This document shows, piece by piece, positions 8,149 through 17,771 of a stretch of 64,000 nt of DNA (positions are counted from its first letter, which is position 1; every line of letters begins with the position of its first letter). The notes beneath the pieces are model-generated. The model ran no database searches and had not been told where the DNA came from. It was given only the letters and a program-made list of their open reading frames with translations. This DNA is from Flavobacterium agrisoli (GTDB lineage: Bacteria > Bacteroidota > Bacteroidia > Flavobacteriales > Flavobacteriaceae). The position numbers and the translations under genes were made by a program. The DNA lies in the NCBI RefSeq assembly GCF_016522065.1, contig NZ_JAEHFV010000002.1, positions 310,001 through 374,000 of the forward strand. Reading direction: 5' to 3'.

Positions 8149-10113
8149 TTAAAAATCGAATTCGTCTAACTCTTTAATCGAATCGTTGGCAATCGTTAAA
8201 GAATCGGGGACTGTAATATGCAAATACGATCGAGCATTTCCGGAAACCTGAATTGGTTTTTGAGCAACGGTATCTTCGGTCACCAAAACACCTCTTCGCA
8301 ACATTAAATTACGCATGAATTTTTCATTTTTGATGGCAAATTCTTTTAAATTCCCTTGATTATTGAATTTATACATGAATTTTTTCGGACTCGGAATAAC
8401 CGACGCTAAAAACAAACATTCATTCAAATTTAAATCGGATGGTGCTTTTTGAAAATAAAAACGACTTGCCTCGCCAATTCCGTACACATTGGGTCCCCAT
8501 TCGATTACATTAAAATAGACTTCTAACATTCGAGATTTGCTTACAATTCGATTGTTTTCGAGTAGGTAAACCAACAAAATTTCTTCTAATTTTCGTGAAA
8601 GCGTTTTTTCTCTGGTCAAAAACACATTTTTCACCAATTGCATGCTAATGGTCGAAGCGCCTCTTGCAAATTTTTTGGTTCGGATGTTTTTTAAAATAGA
8701 TTGTTTAAACGCTTCGTTGATAAAACCTCGATGATGAAAAAAAGAAGGGTCTTCAGATGTTAAAACGCATTTTTGTAAATAAGGCGAAATGTCGGTCAAA
8801 GGAGTATAATTTGGATTGGCCACTCCTACCAAAATAGGCCGTTGCGGAACATTATTGATAATAGCACGATAGGTAAATTCACCATTTAATTTATTCAAAT
8901 TAGCCTCGCCATATTGTAGAATTTTGAAGTTTTCTTTATTCAACTTACTGTCAAAAACCAACGTATTGGGTTTGTTTTTGTTGAATTTAAAATCCAATTT
9001 ATAGTCAAAATTACCTGTCGCTTTCATGCCTTCAAAATGTGTAAACAATCCATTTGGCAAGGAGTTGATGAAATGTTGCGCCTGCATTTTAGGAATAGCA
9101 ATTTTTAGTGTATAAATGGTATCGTTGGCCGTTTGATACGATGCATACGGATGCAATTTGATTTGATTGAGTTGCATGGTAGAAGTACTATCAACCGAGA
9201 TGAAATCTTCACCTAATAAAAAACGGTAATCAAAAAGGGCATTTTTAATCAATACGTCTTTGCTGGCAATTTTAGGGTAATTGATTTTTAAATTTACGAT
9301 CGAAGAAAAACCATCTATATGCAGTTTGCCTCTTGATTTTTGAATGTTATCAATATTCAATCGAATGGAATCGAAACTAGCAATCAATTGATACCTTTCG
9401 TCTAAATAGGGCACTTTAATGGCTCCGGTGTCTAAGTTAAAAAACCGGATGTCGGCTTGTTTATTTCGGGGATCGGCAAAACCGTTAATGCGCCAACGCT
9501 GCTCAAAAGTGTTGGTTTTAATAGCCAATTGGGTATTGAGTTGCTCGTTAGCCAAAATCAATTGATTGATTTTTAAGGTTGCTTTTTTTTCGTTATCGTT
9601 AAGTTTGAAAGTCACATTTTCAACTTTCATATCCACAGGAACCAAATTCAACATTTTTGAAATAAGTCGATAGGCAAAATCCGCATAATCCCGTTTATCA
9701 TCTTTGTGAATATCATCAGAATCCTTCTTCAAAAAAGCATCAAAATTTCTAATTTTACCCTTTTTAGTCAATTGAATATAGCCATTACTTAACTGCAATT
9801 TTCCTAGTTGAATATCGCCTACCAACAAAGGCAACAAGGCAATTTCAGTTTCAATATGCTGAATATTCAGTAACGTATCGGAATTTTTTGGTGCTAAAAT
9901 GACCTGACTTAATTTTACATTCGAAATTCCTTCAAAAGCACTTTCTTTCACCGAAAAAAAACAGTTGTAATCGGTATTCATTTTGCTCGTGATTTTAGCA
10001 AGGGCTTGTTGCAAAAGGGTCGCTCTAAAAAAATAGGCGCCGCATAAAACAACTAGCAAAAGCACCGCAAAAATTTTAAGCGACAGAATTAGGGTTGATT
10101 TTTGAATTTTCAT
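8149..10113 (-). CDS. Peptidoglycan glycosyltransferase (GT51) with a large AsmA-like N-terminal region
   Basis: About 654 residues from the chosen start MKIQKSTLIL. An alternative ATG 33 bases upstream (10146) would add an unlikely leader, MGIGNVIVLFF. A single N-terminal membrane helix is followed by about 400 residues resembling AsmA/DUF748-type lipid-transfer or periplasmic domains. The last 220 residues form a family 51 transglycosylase: SEDPSFFHHRG with the catalytic Glu, GASTISMQLVKN, RKLEEILL and EVYFNVIEWG. No transpeptidase domain follows. GT51 enzymes polymerise lipid II into glycan strands outside the inner membrane. The size is more than twice that of ordinary monofunctional MtgA, because of the N-terminal region. 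Confidence 0.85.
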   Translation of the reverse strand: MKIQKSTLILSLKIFAVLLLVVLCGAYFFRATLLQQALAKITSKMNTDYNCFFSVKESAFEGISNVKLSQVILAPKNSDTLLNIQHIETEIALLPLLVGDIQLGKLQLSNGYIQLTKKGKIRNFDAFLKKDSDDIHKDDKRDYADFAYRLISKMLNLVPVDMKVENVTFKLNDNEKKATLKINQLILANEQLNTQLAIKTNTFEQRWRINGFADPRNKQADIRFFNLDTGAIKVPYLDERYQLIASFDSIRLNIDNIQKSRGKLHIDGFSSIVNLKINYPKIASKDVLIKNALFDYRFLLGEDFISVDSTSTMQLNQIKLHPYASYQTANDTIYTLKIAIPKMQAQHFINSLPNGLFTHFEGMKATGNFDYKLDFKFNKNKPNTLVFDSKLNKENFKILQYGEANLNKLNGEFTYRAIINNVPQRPILVGVANPNYTPLTDISPYLQKCVLTSEDPSFFHHRGFINEAFKQSILKNIRTKKFARGASTISMQLVKNVFLTREKTLSRKLEEILLVYLLENNRIVSKSRMLEVYFNVIEWGPNVYGIGEASRFYFQKAPSDLNLNECLFLASVIPSPKKFMYKFNNQGNLKEFAIKNEKFMRNLMLRRGVLVTEDTVAQKPIQVSGNARSYLHITVPDSLTIANDSIKELDEFDF

Positions 10114-10247
10114 GAAAAACAATACAATTACATTACCGATTCCCAAATTTAAAGCAATCTGTTTTATAGATTTCGGGTTATTTCTTCAAATGTAAAATTT
10201 AAAATAATATATTTGACCTCATTGCACAAAATTTAACCCAATTAACT

Positions 10248-11246
10248 ATGAAACCATTTTTAGTATTTTTATTGCTACTAACCACCTCCTTTTCGTTTGC
10301 CTTTGACCCTGAAAAACCCCTCAAAATAACCGTTGCACAAGATGGTTCTGGAGAATACAAAACCATTCAGGAAGCCTTAAACAATGTACCAAAAGACTCT
10401 GAAAGAACCACTATTATTTCGATAAAAAACGGAATGTATTTTGAAAAATTAGAAATTCCATCTTCTAAAAAAAACATCCAATTAATAGGCGAAAACAAAG
10501 AAAAAACGATTATTTCGTACAATGATTTTTCGGGAAAACCATTACGTCCTGAAGATTCAAAAGAAGGTAAAACGACCTATAGCACGTCAACTTCGTATAC
10601 TTTATTAATTAGAGCCGATAACTGCGTTTTAGAAAATTTAACCATCGAAAATACAGCTGGACGCGTTGGGCAAGCAGTAGCTTTACATACCAAATGCGAT
10701 AAATTAATTGTAAAAAATTGCCGTTTGTTAGGCAATCAAGATACTGTTTATTTAGATCGTGATGGAGTTCGTAATTATTTAGAAAATTGCTACATCAGCG
10801 GAACGACCGATTTTATTTTTGGTGCCACTACCGCCTATTTCAAAAAATGCACTATTGAGAGTTTGCAAGATTCGTACATTACAGCAGCATCTACCGTAGA
10901 AGGAGAAAAATACGGTTTTGTTTTTGTGGATTGCCAATTGATTGCCGCTAGTGATTCGGTAAAAAAAGTATACTTAGGTCGTCCTTGGAGACCGTTTGCA
11001 CAAACCGTTTTTATTAACACAAAAATGGGAAAACATATTATTCCAGCAGGATGGAATCCTTGGATTGACAAACGCTTTCCCGACAAAGACAAAACAGCTT
11101 ATTATGCTGAATATGGTAGCTCGGGTGAGGGTGCGAAAGAAATTTCAAAGCGTGTTTCGTGGTCGCATCAACTTAAAAAAGAAGATTTAAAAAAATACGA
11201 TTTGGATAACGTTTTAAACGATTGGAATCCGAAAAAACAAAAGTAA
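10248..11246 (+). CDS. Secreted pectinesterase (CE8)
   Basis: 332 residues with a signal peptide ending near SFAFDP. The right-handed beta-helix of carbohydrate esterase family 8 follows, with the active-site motifs GNQDTVYLD, GTTDFIFGATT and LGRPWRPFAQT (Gln, two Asp and the Arg of the family). It removes methyl esters from homogalacturonan, probably in the periplasm since no C-terminal type IX sorting domain is present. It sits alone among housekeeping genes, bounded by its own terminator, but fits the pectin and arabinan theme of the 35-56 kb locus, because arabinan is a pectin side chain. Confidence 0.93.
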   Translation: MKPFLVFLLLLTTSFSFAFDPEKPLKITVAQDGSGEYKTIQEALNNVPKDSERTTIISIKNGMYFEKLEIPSSKKNIQLIGENKEKTIISYNDFSGKPLRPEDSKEGKTTYSTSTSYTLLIRADNCVLENLTIENTAGRVGQAVALHTKCDKLIVKNCRLLGNQDTVYLDRDGVRNYLENCYISGTTDFIFGATTAYFKKCTIESLQDSYITAASTVEGEKYGFVFVDCQLIAASDSVKKVYLGRPWRPFAQTVFINTKMGKHIIPAGWNPWIDKRFPDKDKTAYYAEYGSSGEGAKEISKRVSWSHQLKKEDLKKYDLDNVLNDWNPKKQK

Positions 11247-11252
11247 ACTCAT

Positions 11253-11289
11253 AAAAAAACAGTAACCAAAAAAGTTACTGTTTTTTTTA
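11253..11289. terminator. Intrinsic terminator between convergent genes
   Basis: AAAAAACAGTAAC pairs with GTTACTGTTTTTT. It lies between the pectinesterase gene (plus) and radA (minus). Confidence 0.85.
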
Positions 11290-11311
11290 TTCTTTTTTAA
11301 AACCAAAAAAA

Positions 11312-12673
11312 TCAACCAAAAAGATAAGCCGCAACATCTTCAATTTTGGTCACCAATTCAATTTTGATTCCGGTATTTTTTAAGGCGATTTTATTGTATT
11401 TGGAAACGAAAATGGTAGAAAAACCTAATTTTTCGGCTTCTTGTATACGTTGATCCACGCGATTCACCGGTCGGATTTCACCCGATAAACCAACTTCGCC
11501 AGCAAAACAAAATCCTTTTGGCACCGCAATATCTTCATTTGAAGATAAAATTGCGGCAACCACAGCCAAATCAATGGCTGGATCATCAACCGAAATTCCG
11601 CCAGTAACATTCAAAAAAACATCTTTTGCACCCAATCTAAATCCGGCTCTTTTTTCGAGCACAGCCAAAATCATATTCAATCGTTTGGCATTATAACCCG
11701 TTGTACTGCGTTGGGGAGTTCCATAAACAGCGGTACTTACTAAGGACTGAATTTCGATCATTAAAGGGCGCATCCCTTCCAAAGTAGTGGCAATGGCAGT
11801 ACCGGAAAGTTCTTCGTCTTTGTGTGAAATCAAAATTTCGGAAGGATTATTTACTTCGCGTAAACCGCTGCCCAGCATTTCGTAAATGCCCAATTCGGAA
11901 GTAGAACCAAACCTATTTTTCAAAGACCTTAAAATACGATATACATGATTCCGATCGCCTTCAAATTGCAAAACCGTATCAACCATGTGCTCCAAAATTT
12001 TCGGTCCTGCGATAGTACCGTCTTTAGTTATATGTCCGATTAAAATTACCGGAATATTACTTTCTTTTGCAAATTTTATCAATTCGGCGGTAGTTTCTCG
12101 AATTTGAGAAATGCTTCCAGCGGTTGATTCGATATAATCGGTATGAAGCGTTTGTATCGAATCGATAATGACAATTTCGGGCTCTATAGCTTCAATTTGC
12201 TTGAAAATATTTTGCGTTTTGGTTTCGGTCAAAATAAAGCAATTGTCGCTTTTAGAGGTAATGCGTTCGGCACGCATTTTTATTTGTTTTTGACTTTCTT
12301 CTCCAGAAACATACAGCGTTTTATAGGGCAGGTGTAATGATATTTGCAGCAACAACGTACTTTTTCCGATACCCGGTTCACCTCCTAAAAGCGTTAATGA
12401 ACCTGGAACAAGACCACCACCCAACACGCGATTTAATTCGGCATCGGTCGTGTCAAGCCGAATTTCCTGAGTCGAATCAATTTCGTTAATCCGCAAAGGT
12501 TTGGGTGCTTTGGTCACTGGACTTGATTCTGTTTTCCAGGCTACTTTTTCTTGCTTTTGAATAATTTCTTCGGCAATAGTATTCCATTCTTTACAAGAAT
12601 TGCATTGTCCTTGCCATTTGGCATATTGTGCGCCACATTTTTGGCAAAAAAAGGAGGTTTTAACTTTTGACAT
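11312..12673 (-). CDS. radA: DNA repair protein RadA
   Basis: 453 residues. The N-terminal zinc finger has cysteines at 10, 13, 24 and 27. The RecA-like ATPase follows with Walker A GGEPGIGKST and the RadA-specific KNRFG motif. The C-terminal third is a Lon-like domain (GGISVDDPAIDLAVV). RadA processes recombination intermediates by driving branch migration. The start codon overlaps the stop codon of the upstream gene (TAATG), so the two are probably translated from one mRNA. Confidence 0.97.
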   Translation of the reverse strand: MSKVKTSFFCQKCGAQYAKWQGQCNSCKEWNTIAEEIIQKQEKVAWKTESSPVTKAPKPLRINEIDSTQEIRLDTTDAELNRVLGGGLVPGSLTLLGGEPGIGKSTLLLQISLHLPYKTLYVSGEESQKQIKMRAERITSKSDNCFILTETKTQNIFKQIEAIEPEIVIIDSIQTLHTDYIESTAGSISQIRETTAELIKFAKESNIPVILIGHITKDGTIAGPKILEHMVDTVLQFEGDRNHVYRILRSLKNRFGSTSELGIYEMLGSGLREVNNPSEILISHKDEELSGTAIATTLEGMRPLMIEIQSLVSTAVYGTPQRSTTGYNAKRLNMILAVLEKRAGFRLGAKDVFLNVTGGISVDDPAIDLAVVAAILSSNEDIAVPKGFCFAGEVGLSGEIRPVNRVDQRIQEAEKLGFSTIFVSKYNKIALKNTGIKIELVTKIEDVAAYLFG

Positions 12674-13818
12674 TATTTTTTAGCACTTAGCGTATTCATT
12701 TCTTCCATTTTCTCGTACATGACATCTTTATTTAAATTATCGATGGGTTCCATTTGAGAAGCTACTTGATAGCGTTTCCCAGCACGTTTAAAATCACTTC
12801 TTTTTTCATACATCACTCCCATTAAATATTCGCCCAACATAGCTTGCGGATAATCGGTATTTGCAATCACAGCTAAAGGCTCTAATTCATCATAGGCCTG
12901 CTTTTTCATAATAGCGGTTTCAATCGCTTTAAAATCGTTCATTCGCATCGGGATTTTGATTCCCAATGTTTTGTCCATATACTCGTATTTCTGACTTAAA
13001 TAATCGGCAAAACCGGTTTCTAAAGTCATGATTTTATCGTTAAATTCGGCCGAATTAATGGGTTTATAAGCCTCGAAAATCTGATACAAAGCATTCGGAA
13101 TAGAATATAAGACTAACGAATAATGGGTACTATTTTTAAAAAAATTGTATTTATAATTGATGAGTTTATTCTCGGTAATTTTAATGTTTTGATCGAGTTT
13201 TTCAACTGGTTCTTTAATATTTTTTATATCGCCATCGGCCGAAGACTGGTAATAAAAAATAGGCGATTTAATTTTTGAAAATTGCTCGGGTATGCGCATT
13301 TCCATTTTTGGAGCTAATTCGGGACTTAACGAAATGTATGCGTTAAAAAGTGGGTTTTCTTTATATAAATAAAAATTCAGGAACCCTGCTGTGGTATCAT
13401 GCCCTGCAATAATCCGGAAGGAAGAAGTTCGAAACTTTTCATCTACATGATTTACCACTTCCGTTCCAATAAATTCAAAAAATTGAGCCCCTTTTTCAAA
13501 TGGAATCCCTTGTATTTCATCTACCGTACAGTCGTCATAACGGGTTTGGTCTTGATGAATTCCAACCAATATTACTTCGGGCAAATCATCCCAATACATT
13601 CCATAATTAAGCGCCCCTTGAAAAGGTTCTAGTAAATAATCGCCATCTAAAAGGTACAAAACAGGATATTTTTTATCCGGGTTGGTTTCGTAAGAAGGCG
13701 GCAATACAATAGATAGAGTTCTTTTTTCATGGAGTTTAACCGAATTGATTTCGATTATTTTTTTTTGCGAAAAAGCCGAAAAGCTTACTAATAAAATAAG
13801 TAGGTAAATTTTTTTCAT
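12673..13818 (-). CDS. Secreted alpha/beta-hydrolase-fold protein with Asp in place of the nucleophile Ser
   Basis: About 381 residues from the start MKKIYLLILLVSF, which begins a clear signal peptide. An in-frame ATG 72 bases upstream would add a non-secretory leader. Residues of about 20-250 resemble the IroE/Fes-type esterase family (YPVLYLLDGDYL, then the nucleophile elbow region). The elbow reads IAGHDTTAG where the family has GHSxGG, so the catalytic Ser is replaced by Asp (codon at 13396-13398). A late His (NSTHYSLV) is present. The last 120 residues look like TPR helices (MGVMYEKRSDFKRAGKRY). It may be a binding protein or a hydrolase with altered chemistry. It is cotranscribed with radA. 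Confidence 0.75.
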   Translation of the reverse strand: MKKIYLLILLVSFSAFSQKKIIEINSVKLHEKRTLSIVLPPSYETNPDKKYPVLYLLDGDYLLEPFQGALNYGMYWDDLPEVILVGIHQDQTRYDDCTVDEIQGIPFEKGAQFFEFIGTEVVNHVDEKFRTSSFRIIAGHDTTAGFLNFYLYKENPLFNAYISLSPELAPKMEMRIPEQFSKIKSPIFYYQSSADGDIKNIKEPVEKLDQNIKITENKLINYKYNFFKNSTHYSLVLYSIPNALYQIFEAYKPINSAEFNDKIMTLETGFADYLSQKYEYMDKTLGIKIPMRMNDFKAIETAIMKKQAYDELEPLAVIANTDYPQAMLGEYLMGVMYEKRSDFKRAGKRYQVASQMEPIDNLNKDVMYEKMEEMNTLSAKK

Positions 13819-13995
13819 GATGGGGACATTACTAAAATTAAAAATTTCTAAAATAAAGCAGCAATATAGCATTTTTATTTGCTTTTTCAATTGGCAAATG
13901 CTTTGCCTGGAAAAGGAAAATTTTAATAAAATCGTGAATTTATTTCAAAAAAAAATGCGCTTAAAAAACGCATTTAGAAGTTATTTTATATTCTT

Positions 13996-14346
13996 TTAGG
14001 TTAAAGAATTATTGGTTTCATTAGGAAAAATAATCCACGGTTTGAAAGTTTTAGCTTCTTCAAACTCTAAAGTGGCATACGAAATAATGATAATGATATC
14101 GTCTTTTTGTACTTTTCGAGCTGCGGGTCCATTAAGTGTAATCTCGCCGGAGTTGCGTTCGCCTTTAATGACGTAAGTTTCAAAACGTTCGCCGTTATTA
14201 ATATTTACAATGGAAACTTTTTCGCCTTCAATAATATTAGAAGCGTCCATTAAGGTTTCATCGACCGTAATACTACCAATATAATTTAAATCGGCACCCG
14301 TTACTTTTACACGATGTATTTTAGATTTTACTACTTGAATTTGCAT
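13996..14346 (-). CDS. panD: Aspartate 1-decarboxylase
   Basis: 116 residues. PanD makes beta-alanine from L-aspartate for pantothenate synthesis. The proenzyme cleaves itself at Gly24-Ser25 ([10 protein letters not shown]) to form the pyruvoyl cofactor, the same position as in E. coli. The gene follows panC by 14 bases, so the two steps that supply and use beta-alanine are in one operon. Confidence 0.97.
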   Translation of the reverse strand: MQIQVVKSKIHRVKVTGADLNYIGSITVDETLMDASNIIEGEKVSIVNINNGERFETYVIKGERNSGEITLNGPAARKVQKDDIIIIISYATLEFEEAKTFKPWIIFPNETNNSLT

Positions 14347-14360
14347 GGCACAAAAGTAAA

Positions 14361-15209
14361 TTAATTTAATGAAATGGTGTCAATTAAACGCACATTATTA
14401 ACAAAAACAGCAATAAATGCACGGTAATTCTTGTTAGACTCTTTTTCGGTTTGGGTTTCCAAAGTGTTTGCATCGGCAATTACAAAGTACTCCAAATCAA
14501 ATCGTTCATGAGCATCAAAAACACTACTTACCCATGCTGAAATTTCGGCAATAGACTCGGTTTGAAAGCGATTTTTTACTTCGTTTAATGTGTCATAAAT
14601 CAAAGAAGCTTCACTTCGTTCTTCGGGAGTTAACCGTTCGTTACGCGAACTCATGGCCAATTGATTGGATTCTCTAAAAATCGGACAACCGACAATTTTG
14701 ATTCCCAATTTGTACTTCGAAACTAATTTTTTGATGATTTGCAATTGTTGAAAATCTTTTTCTCCAAAGTAGGCCAAATCGGGCTTTACAATTTCAAAAA
14801 GACGTTTAACCACGGTGCCCACTCCATCAAAATGCCCAGGTCTAAATTTACCTTCCATCTGAAATTCTAATCCATCAAAATCAAAATGTTGCGAAACGGT
14901 ATTGCCTTCGTAAATATCGTCTACAGTTGGTGCATACACGATAATATCCGGATTCAATTGGTTCATTTTAGCCACATCAGCCTCTAAAGTACGTGGATAT
15001 TTAACCAAATCATCAGGATTATTAAACTGTGTAGGATTTACAAAAATACTCACCACAGTAAAATCTGTATCTTGTAAAGAACGTTTCATCAGGGCCAAAT
15101 GCCCTTCATGTAAGGCCCCCATTGTGGGAACAAATCCAATCGTAGAATGTGCGGTTTTAATAGAATTTAAATGCGCTATCAAATCGGCTTTACCATTAAA
15201 AACGTGCAT
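14361..15209 (-). CDS. panC: Pantothenate synthetase
   Basis: 282 residues. PanC joins pantoate and beta-alanine using ATP. Conserved parts include [16 protein letters not shown] (the HxGH nucleotide-binding motif), [20 protein letters not shown] and the KMSKS-like SSRNERL. It is first gene of the panCD operon and divergent from the glycogen synthase gene, with about 110 bases between the two starts. Confidence 0.97.
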   Translation of the reverse strand: MHVFNGKADLIAHLNSIKTAHSTIGFVPTMGALHEGHLALMKRSLQDTDFTVVSIFVNPTQFNNPDDLVKYPRTLEADVAKMNQLNPDIIVYAPTVDDIYEGNTVSQHFDFDGLEFQMEGKFRPGHFDGVGTVVKRLFEIVKPDLAYFGEKDFQQLQIIKKLVSKYKLGIKIVGCPIFRESNQLAMSSRNERLTPEERSEASLIYDTLNEVKNRFQTESIAEISAWVSSVFDAHERFDLEYFVIADANTLETQTEKESNKNYRAFIAVFVNNVRLIDTISLN

Positions 15210-15232
15210 GGTGGTATTTTTAAAATTAGGTG

Positions 15233-15279
15233 CAAAATTAATATTTTAGTTAATAACTGCATAAAATTTTGTAATTTTG
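15233..15279. promoter_or_regulatory. Divergent promoter region of panCD and the GT5 gene
   Basis: TAATTTTG boxes of the Bacteroidetes -7 type lie on both strands: minus strand at 15233-15240 for panCD, and plus strand at 15272-15279 for the glycogen synthase gene. The plus box has TTA rather than TTG 19 bases upstream. No clear -33 was found for the minus box. Confidence 0.5.
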
Positions 15280-15318
15280 CATCGTTTTTATTTCCAATGA
15301 ATTAAGTAAATTACAATT

Positions 15319-16125
15319 ATGAAAGAAAAGAGGATATTATATGTATCATCTGAAGTGGTGCCTTATTTAGCTGAAAACGAGGTTTCTTTAATGTCTTACG
15401 ATGTACCCAAAATGATTAATGATCAAGGAGGACAGATAAGAATTTTCATGCCAAGATATGGAAATATTAACGAAAGAAGACACCAATTACACGAAGTTAT
15501 CCGTCTTTCGGGTATGAATTTGGTTGTCAATGATTTAGATATGCCTTTAATCATAAAAGTTGCCTCTATACCCAAAGAACGAATTCAGGTTTATTTTATT
15601 GATAATGACGAATATTTTAAAAGAAAAGCCACTTTTGCCGACGAAGAAGGCGTAATGTACCCCGATAACGACGAACGTTCTATATTTTTTGCAAAAGGAG
15701 TAGTTGAAACAGTAAAAAAACTAAACTGGGTTCCCGATATTATACATGTTCACGGCTGGATGGCCGCCATGTTACCGGTTTACATGAAACATTATTACAA
15801 AAACGAAGCCTTATTTTCGGACACTAAAATTGTAACATCGGTTTACGGACAATCTTTTGACAATACGTTAGATATTGAAATGATTAACAAAGTTAAATTT
15901 GATGATGTTCCGCACGAAGCGATTGCTGATTTAGAAACACCTAATTACGAAAACATTATGAAAACCAGTATCCTGCATTCGGATGGTGTGATTATTGCTT
16001 CGCCAAACGTTTCCTCAAGTTTAACAAAATTTATAGAATCTTCAGGAAAACCTTTTTTACCTTTCACCGCCAAAGAAGGTTTTGCAGAAGCATATACCAA
16101 CTTTTATAAAAATGAGGTTCTATAA
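15319..16125 (+). CDS. Glycogen/starch synthase, N-terminal GT5 domain only
   Basis: 268 residues. The sequence matches the first Rossmann domain of GT5 glycogen synthases: ILYVSSEVVPY, then FMPRYGNINERRHQLH, and DIIHVHGWMAAMLPVYMK. The C-terminal donor-binding domain of full-length GlgA (about 480 residues) is missing, and there is no sign of a frameshift, since the next gene is unrelated and 21 bases downstream. Short GT5 proteins of this kind recur in Flavobacteria next to a DUF4270 gene and glmS, so the form is stable. Whether it makes glycogen by itself is unknown. Confidence 0.8.
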   Translation: MKEKRILYVSSEVVPYLAENEVSLMSYDVPKMINDQGGQIRIFMPRYGNINERRHQLHEVIRLSGMNLVVNDLDMPLIIKVASIPKERIQVYFIDNDEYFKRKATFADEEGVMYPDNDERSIFFAKGVVETVKKLNWVPDIIHVHGWMAAMLPVYMKHYYKNEALFSDTKIVTSVYGQSFDNTLDIEMINKVKFDDVPHEAIADLETPNYENIMKTSILHSDGVIIASPNVSSSLTKFIESSGKPFLPFTAKEGFAEAYTNFYKNEVL

Positions 16126-16146
16126 TCTAAAACTTTTTACTTACCA

Positions 16147-17760
16147 ATGTTAAACACTTCTTTTTTTAAGAAAATTGCTTTTGCTGCAAGTGTTATTTTA
16201 TTTTGTTCTTGTGATAAAGACTACAATGTTGTTGGATCTGATATTATCGGGGATAATGATTTTGACTTTGAAATATACAGTTCTAACCTGCTTGCTTACA
16301 ATGAAAAAGTGCCAGCAGTAGCATCCAATAACTTAGCATCCAATTCATTAGGAATATACGATGACCCTGCTTTTGGCACGCAAACCGCTAATTTTGTTAC
16401 TCAAGTTCAACTTAGCAGTTACGCTCCTGTTATTGGCGAAAATCCAGAAATTGAAAGTGTGGTTTTAACAATTCCATATTTCAGCCATGTTACTACTGTT
16501 AATGAAGACGGTTCTAGTCAATATGCATTAGATTCGATTTCGGGCGCTGCTGATGGAAAATTAAAATTAAGCGTTTACGAATCGGGTTATTACCTTCGAA
16601 ATTTAGACCCATCGTCTGATTTTCAAAATCAACAATTGTATTATACTGATCAAAATGCGACTATTGATTCACAAAAAAAAGGAACTCGTTTAAACGATTC
16701 GGAAGACAAAACAGAAAATGATGAATTCTTTTTTGATAAATCTCAAATCGTAATTAAAACTACCGATCCCGAAACGGAAAAAGAAACCACTTCATACCGT
16801 GCACCAGAAATGCAGCTTAATTTAAATAAAGATTATTTTCAATCTAAAATACTAAATACAAGCGCTTCTAACTTGGCTTCAGCAGACGTTTTTACCAATT
16901 ATTTCAGAGGGTTGTATTTTAAAGTAGAAAAATCAGGTTCCAGCCCAAGTAATTTAGCTTTGATGAATTTTGCAGAAGGTCAAATTACGATTACATATAA
17001 AGCTAAAACCGAAAGCACTACCGATGACGATACCGAAACAGAAGAAAAAACAATTGTCCTTAATTTAAAAGGCAATACCATTTCGTTATTAGAAGAAAGT
17101 AACTCAAATACCAATTACACAACCGCTACTACTTCAGCTAACACTACCGTTGGTGATGAAAGGTTATACATCCGAGGCGGTCAAGGAGCCATGTCGATAA
17201 TTGATCTTTTTGACAAAAGCGATGTATTAGGTTATGACGAAAACGGCAATACCACAGGACCAAATGGAGTTTCGGATGAATTGGACGATTTGCGTTTGCG
17301 TTACAAAAAAAATCAATTATTAATTAATGAAGCCAATTTGATTTTTTATATCGATACGGATAAAATGGCAAACAGCAACGAGCCGAATAACATTTATCTT
17401 TACGATTTAACCAACGACCAAGCCTTGGTTGATTTCCTTACACCCAGTTTATACGGCGGATATATCACCACAGACACGACTACTAAAAAAGGAATCTCAT
17501 ACAAAATTCGTATTACGGAATATATACGAAATTTGATTAAAAACACCGATAGTCAAAATGTAACATTAGGTTTAGTCGTTTCGGAAAGTCAAGCAATTTT
17601 AGGCTTTAATCCACTTAAAACAGCCAATTCTCTAATTAGCCAAGTCCCAAAGAGTTCTGTTATGAGCGCGCGAGGAACTGTTTTATACGGAAGTACTAAC
17701 AATGTTCCTGAAGACAAAAAATTGAAGCTTCAAATTTATTATACAAAACCAAATAATTAA
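16147..17760 (+). CDS. DUF4270 lipoprotein
   Basis: 537 residues with a lipoprotein signal (ILFCSC, mature Cys near 22). The DUF4270 family is specific to Bacteroidetes and has no known function. The body is rich in Asp, Asn, Ser and Thr, with an acidic low-complexity stretch near residue 290 (ESTTDDDTETEEKT), and it ends in beta-rich repeats. Likely on the outer membrane. It lies 21 bases after the GT5 gene and 11 bases before glmS, which suggests one operon around sugar polymer or cell-envelope metabolism. Confidence 0.8.
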   Translation: MLNTSFFKKIAFAASVILFCSCDKDYNVVGSDIIGDNDFDFEIYSSNLLAYNEKVPAVASNNLASNSLGIYDDPAFGTQTANFVTQVQLSSYAPVIGENPEIESVVLTIPYFSHVTTVNEDGSSQYALDSISGAADGKLKLSVYESGYYLRNLDPSSDFQNQQLYYTDQNATIDSQKKGTRLNDSEDKTENDEFFFDKSQIVIKTTDPETEKETTSYRAPEMQLNLNKDYFQSKILNTSASNLASADVFTNYFRGLYFKVEKSGSSPSNLALMNFAEGQITITYKAKTESTTDDDTETEEKTIVLNLKGNTISLLEESNSNTNYTTATTSANTTVGDERLYIRGGQGAMSIIDLFDKSDVLGYDENGNTTGPNGVSDELDDLRLRYKKNQLLINEANLIFYIDTDKMANSNEPNNIYLYDLTNDQALVDFLTPSLYGGYITTDTTTKKGISYKIRITEYIRNLIKNTDSQNVTLGLVVSESQAILGFNPLKTANSLISQVPKSSVMSARGTVLYGSTNNVPEDKKLKLQIYYTKPNN

Positions 17761-17771
17761 AATAAAATACT

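Noticed and set aside
13817..13999. A 60-codon plus-strand frame between the esterase-like gene and panD
   Set aside because: Low-complexity Lys/Phe content, antisense to gene ends, no start signal. I see nothing supportable in this gap.
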